Origin: Pseudomonas sp. N3-W
GTDB lineage: Bacteria > Pseudomonadota > Gammaproteobacteria > Pseudomonadales > Pseudomonadaceae
Direction of reading: 5' to 3'
Assembly: GCF_024970185.1 (NCBI RefSeq)
Contig: NZ_CP103965.1
Location: forward strand, 2,228,001 to 2,292,000
DNA: 64,000 bases
The stretch's first letter is position 1. Each line of letters opens with the position of its first letter. The notes under the pieces were generated by a model. The model worked only from the letters and a program-made list of their open reading frames with translations, was not told the origin of the DNA and did not search any database. The position numbers and the translations under genes are program-made. Shown here in pieces: positions 61,746 through 64,000 of the stretch.

Positions 61746-62799
61746 GGTCGCCGTGCTGCTGTTGGCGTTGCTCAGTGGTTGCGACAACTCGGCGCCGGTG
61801 GAAAAGGGCTTCGCCGGGCTAGGCGGTGAGGCGTCGGCCTTCACGCCGGTGGTGCCGGGGCGAGTGTTCAGCTTTCCGGCCGATCACGGGCCGCATCAGG
61901 GTTTTCGCATCGAATGGTGGTATGTCACCGCCAACCTCAAGGACGATCAGGGCCGTGAGTTTGGCGTGCAGTGGACGTTGTTTCGCAGCGCCCTGAAAGC
62001 GGCGCCCGAGGTGGCGGGCTGGGGCAACCAGACAATCTGGCTCGGCCATGCCGCTGTCACTTCGGCGACGGCTCATCACGCCGCGGAGCGCTACGCTCGT
62101 GGCGGTGTGGGGCAGGCCGGGGCGAACACCGCGCCGTTCAATGCATGGATCGACGACTGGCGTTTCAGCAGCGAGGCGACTGACCCGTTGACGGATTTGC
62201 AGCTCAGCGCCCGTGACAAGCATTTCGGCTATCAACTGCGGCTGGTGTCGTCGCGTCCACTGGTGCTTCAGGGCGATAAAGGCTTCAGCCAGAAATCCGA
62301 GCAGGGGCAGGCGTCTTACTACTACAGCCAGCCATTTTTCCAGGCCAGTGGCACGCTTGAAATCGACGGCAAAGCCTACACGGTCAGCGGTCCGGCGTGG
62401 CTTGACCGCGAGTGGAGCAGCCAGCCATTGACCGCTGATCAAACCGGCTGGGACTGGTTCTCGCTGCACCTGGACAGCGGTGCGCAGGTGATGCTCTATC
62501 GCATGCGGCAAAAGGACGGCGCGCCGTACCTCACCGGCACCTGGATTGATGCGCAAGGCCGGACGCAATTGCTGCATGGCGATGATATTCGCCTGACGCC
62601 CAAGGACACCGCCGATGTCGCCGGGCGTTCAATGCCGGTGCGCTGGTCGATCCAGATACCGGGCAAGCAACTCGATATCACCACCACGGCGCTCAACCCC
62701 AAGGCCTGGATGGATTTGCGCATTCCGTATTGGGAAGGGCCGGTGCGGATCAGCGGCAGCCAGGGCGGGCAGGGGTATCTGGAGATGACCGGGTATTAA
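61735..62799 (+). CDS. AttH/CrtC-like lipocalin-domain lipoprotein
   Basis: 354 residues from the ATG at 61735; an ATG two codons earlier is possible. Lipobox ALLSGC is at residue 16. The AttH/CrtC family signature is seen as FPADHGPHQGFRIEWWYVTA, GREFGVQWTLFRSALK and GPAWLDREWSSQPLTADQ, with WDWFSLHLDSG following. The fold has two lipocalin-like barrels. With the ATPase and the permease it forms an AttEFGH-type system of unknown substrate. The last residues form the GYLEMTGY end usual in the family. Confidence 0.9.
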   Translation: MKIKVAVLLLALLSGCDNSAPVEKGFAGLGGEASAFTPVVPGRVFSFPADHGPHQGFRIEWWYVTANLKDDQGREFGVQWTLFRSALKAAPEVAGWGNQTIWLGHAAVTSATAHHAAERYARGGVGQAGANTAPFNAWIDDWRFSSEATDPLTDLQLSARDKHFGYQLRLVSSRPLVLQGDKGFSQKSEQGQASYYYSQPFFQASGTLEIDGKAYTVSGPAWLDREWSSQPLTADQTGWDWFSLHLDSGAQVMLYRMRQKDGAPYLTGTWIDAQGRTQLLHGDDIRLTPKDTADVAGRSMPVRWSIQIPGKQLDITTTALNPKAWMDLRIPYWEGPVRISGSQGGQGYLEMTGY

Positions 62800-62802
62800 G
62801 AT

Positions 62803-62872
62803 CAAAAGATCGCAGCCTGCGTCAGCTCCTACACTGACACGTACATCCGTAGTGGGCGGCCGCGATCTTTTG
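62803..62872. repeat. Long inverted repeat (AAAAGATCGC type)
   Basis: CAAAAGATCGC (62803-62813) and GCGATCTTTTG (62862-62872), 11-bp perfect arms about 48 nt apart. The AAAAGATCGCAGCC type of repeat is common between Pseudomonas genes and differs from the GTGGGAGC family. The right arm supplies TTTT, so it may help end the AttH transcript. Confidence 0.75.
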
Positions 62873-62944
62873 CTCTTGAAACCTGCCGGAACTCCCGCCG
62901 CCATCGGCCTCTCTACCCTAGGAACAGCTCACAGGAGCCCGCCC

Positions 62945-63187
62945 ATGAGTGACGACCTCAAACCGCCAGACCTTGCCACCTGGCAACGTCTGTACGACGA
63001 CCGAGCCTACTGGCAACAATCCCCGGACGCCCACTACCTGGAACTGCAACGCGTGGCTGACGACTTGCTGGGGCAGGGCGCCATTGACCTCGACCAGTGG
63101 CAAGACCTCAAGGACAAGGCCGAGCAGATTCACCGTGAATCACCGGCCATCAACGTCGCCCAGGAAGTGGACGACCCGAAAGCCTGA
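62945..63187 (+). CDS. Small hydrophilic protein of unknown function (80 aa)
   Basis: 80 residues from the ATG at 62945, preceded by CAGGAG. The sequence is acidic and helical, with repeated Trp/Tyr (TWQRLYDDRAYWQQ, HYLELQRVADDLL) and DLDQWQDLKDKAEQIHRE. No signal peptide is present. I do not recognise a family. It is followed after 11 nt by another small gene with its own AAGGAG, so the two are likely co-transcribed. Confidence 0.75.
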   Translation: MSDDLKPPDLATWQRLYDDRAYWQQSPDAHYLELQRVADDLLGQGAIDLDQWQDLKDKAEQIHRESPAINVAQEVDDPKA

Positions 63188-63198
63188 AGGAGAAGAGC

Positions 63199-63366
63199 AT
63201 GACATCCGCCTGCGAAGACAAACACCCGGACGAGCCCCGGCCACCCGGTGAAACCGAGCGCGACAATGATGCCCTGCGCCCCACCGACCCGACCCGTCGC
63301 AAGGACAGCGGCAAAGGCACCGACAGCGGCGAATCCACCGCGCAAGAAACTGCCAAGACTCCCTGA
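63199..63366 (+). CDS. Very small disordered hydrophilic protein (55 aa)
   Basis: 55 residues from the ATG at 63199, with GAAGGAGA directly upstream. Composition is dominated by Asp, Glu, Lys, Arg, Pro, Ser and Thr (DKHPDEPRPPGETERDND, RRKDSGKGTDSGESTAQE), with almost no hydrophobic residues, so it is probably unfolded. One Cys is near the start. The ribosome site and tight spacing after the 80-residue gene support a real gene. The function is unknown. Confidence 0.6.
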   Translation: MTSACEDKHPDEPRPPGETERDNDALRPTDPTRRKDSGKGTDSGESTAQETAKTP

Positions 63367-63446
63367 ACAGCGTCTATGCTCATGGGCACGCGCGGCGAAG
63401 AACCTTGTTCCAGAGCCGCGTGCTGCCATTAATCACAGGGAATGTA

Positions 63447-64000
63447 ATGCTTATGAAGCTCCACGCACTGGCTAAAGCCATCACCCTCGCCACGCTCCTT
63501 TCCTCCGCCAGCCTCAGCGCCTTTGCCGCTGATATTCCGCTGTCCGCTACCGTGGAAGCCGATCAGGTCGTGGCCAAAGTCCTGTCGGTCGATGCCGTCA
63601 AGCACCAGGTCGTGCTGCAAAATGCCGACGGCCGTCAGGTGCATATTCAACTGAGCGACCAAGCCAAGGACTTGGGCAACCTGAAAGTCGGCGATCAGGT
63701 GCAGGTCGATGTGACCCACTCCGTGGCCGCCTACCTCGACACCGATGTCGATAAAGGTCTGCCCGGCGCCACCGAACGTACCGGCGACATCCGCGCCACC
63801 AAAGACAACCCCAACCCGGGCGGCGAGGCTTATCGTCAGGTGCAGGTCGAGCTGAAAATCACCCACATCGACGTCAAGAAAAACCAGGTCACCTTCGAAA
63901 ACCCGGCTGGCCAGTCGAAAGTCCTCAACGTCGAAAAGCCTGAAGTCCAGGCCAAGTTGAAGGATCTGAAAGTAGGACAGAGTGTTGTAGTGACCTACAC
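63447..64000 (+). CDS. Secreted protein with two similar beta-rich units (3' end outside window)
   Basis: 184 codons are visible from the ATG at 63447 (ATG 63453 is an alternative), open to the window end. A signal peptide of about 30 residues ends in SAFAA. Two related segments follow: VVAKVLSVDAVKHQVVLQNA ending KVGDQVQVDV, and VQVELKITHIDVKKNQVTFE ending KVGQSVVVTY, about 100 residues apart. The pattern suggests tandem OB-like or SH3-like barrels in the periplasm. I do not recognise the family. Confidence 0.8.
   Translation, partial: MLMKLHALAKAITLATLLSSASLSAFAADIPLSATVEADQVVAKVLSVDAVKHQVVLQNADGRQVHIQLSDQAKDLGNLKVGDQVQVDVTHSVAAYLDTDVDKGLPGATERTGDIRATKDNPNPGGEAYRQVQVELKITHIDVKKNQVTFENPAGQSKVLNVEKPEVQAKLKDLKVGQSVVVTY

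Overview
The window is a chromosomal segment of a Pseudomonas, most likely of the P. fluorescens group. The basis is the conserved thrS-infC-rpmI-rplT-pheS-pheT-ihfA-merR-tRNA-Pro block, protein sequences typical of that genus, GC-rich third codon positions, and many copies of the REP palindrome family (core GTGGGAGCGAGC...GCTCGC) between genes. I had no database access. Names come from recognised motifs and family architecture.

Layout. (1) 1-4774: the end of a ribose operon, rbsA(partial)-rbsC-rbsR-rbsK-rbsD, followed by a secreted nucleoside hydrolase. The hydrolase could release ribose from nucleosides in the periplasm for the ribose transporter and ribokinase. (2) 4773-7163: small unknown proteins, an I78-type protease-inhibitor lipoprotein, a cold-shock protein and a small secreted protein. 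(3) 7164-14616: the translation block. infC appears to use the rare ATT start, and an intrinsic terminator sits between rplT and pheS. (4) 14642-25304: housekeeping and accessory single genes: DUF1993, DUF1737, di-TOBE, DUF1543, DUF4239, VOC, an ABC exporter, an alpha/beta hydrolase, a quinone oxidoreductase, pirin and a GlxA-like regulator. (5) 25488-37844: a regulator-rich region. It has two convergent paralogous winged-helix/NTPase regulators (one short), a perhydrolase-like enzyme, AraC and LysR regulators, a coupled DoxX/ABM/amidohydrolase/isochorismatase cluster, and an orphan RelE/ParE-type toxin. (6) 38148-55171: a large leftward exopolysaccharide (EPS) locus of the Wzx/Wzy type, read from right to left. 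It encodes a UDP-glucuronate 4-epimerase-like enzyme, a phosphoglycosyl transferase, a CpsD-like ATPase with a degenerate P-loop, a Wza-like export protein, a Wzz-like chain-length protein, three glycosyltransferases, a Wzy-like polymerase, a polysaccharide deacetylase, a flippase, a glycoside-hydrolase-like secreted protein, two acyltransferases and a ChbG/YdjC deacetylase. A sulfatase-fold (phosphoethanolamine-transferase-like) membrane enzyme diverges from it. (7) 57486-64000: a beta-propeller protein, an AttEFGH-like ABC system with its lipocalin-like lipoprotein, small hydrophilic proteins and a secreted protein cut by the window end.

The points most worth checking are in the EPS locus. 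A REP doublet has been absorbed in frame into the linker of a GT-B glycosyltransferase. A 38-codon stub resembling the N-terminus of a nucleotide-sugar dehydrogenase is coupled to the epimerase that would use its product. The CpsD-like ATPase lacks the Walker A lysine. Elsewhere, the orphan toxin with a palindrome at its start, the truncated regulator paralogue, and a rightward terminator lying between two leftward genes are notable.
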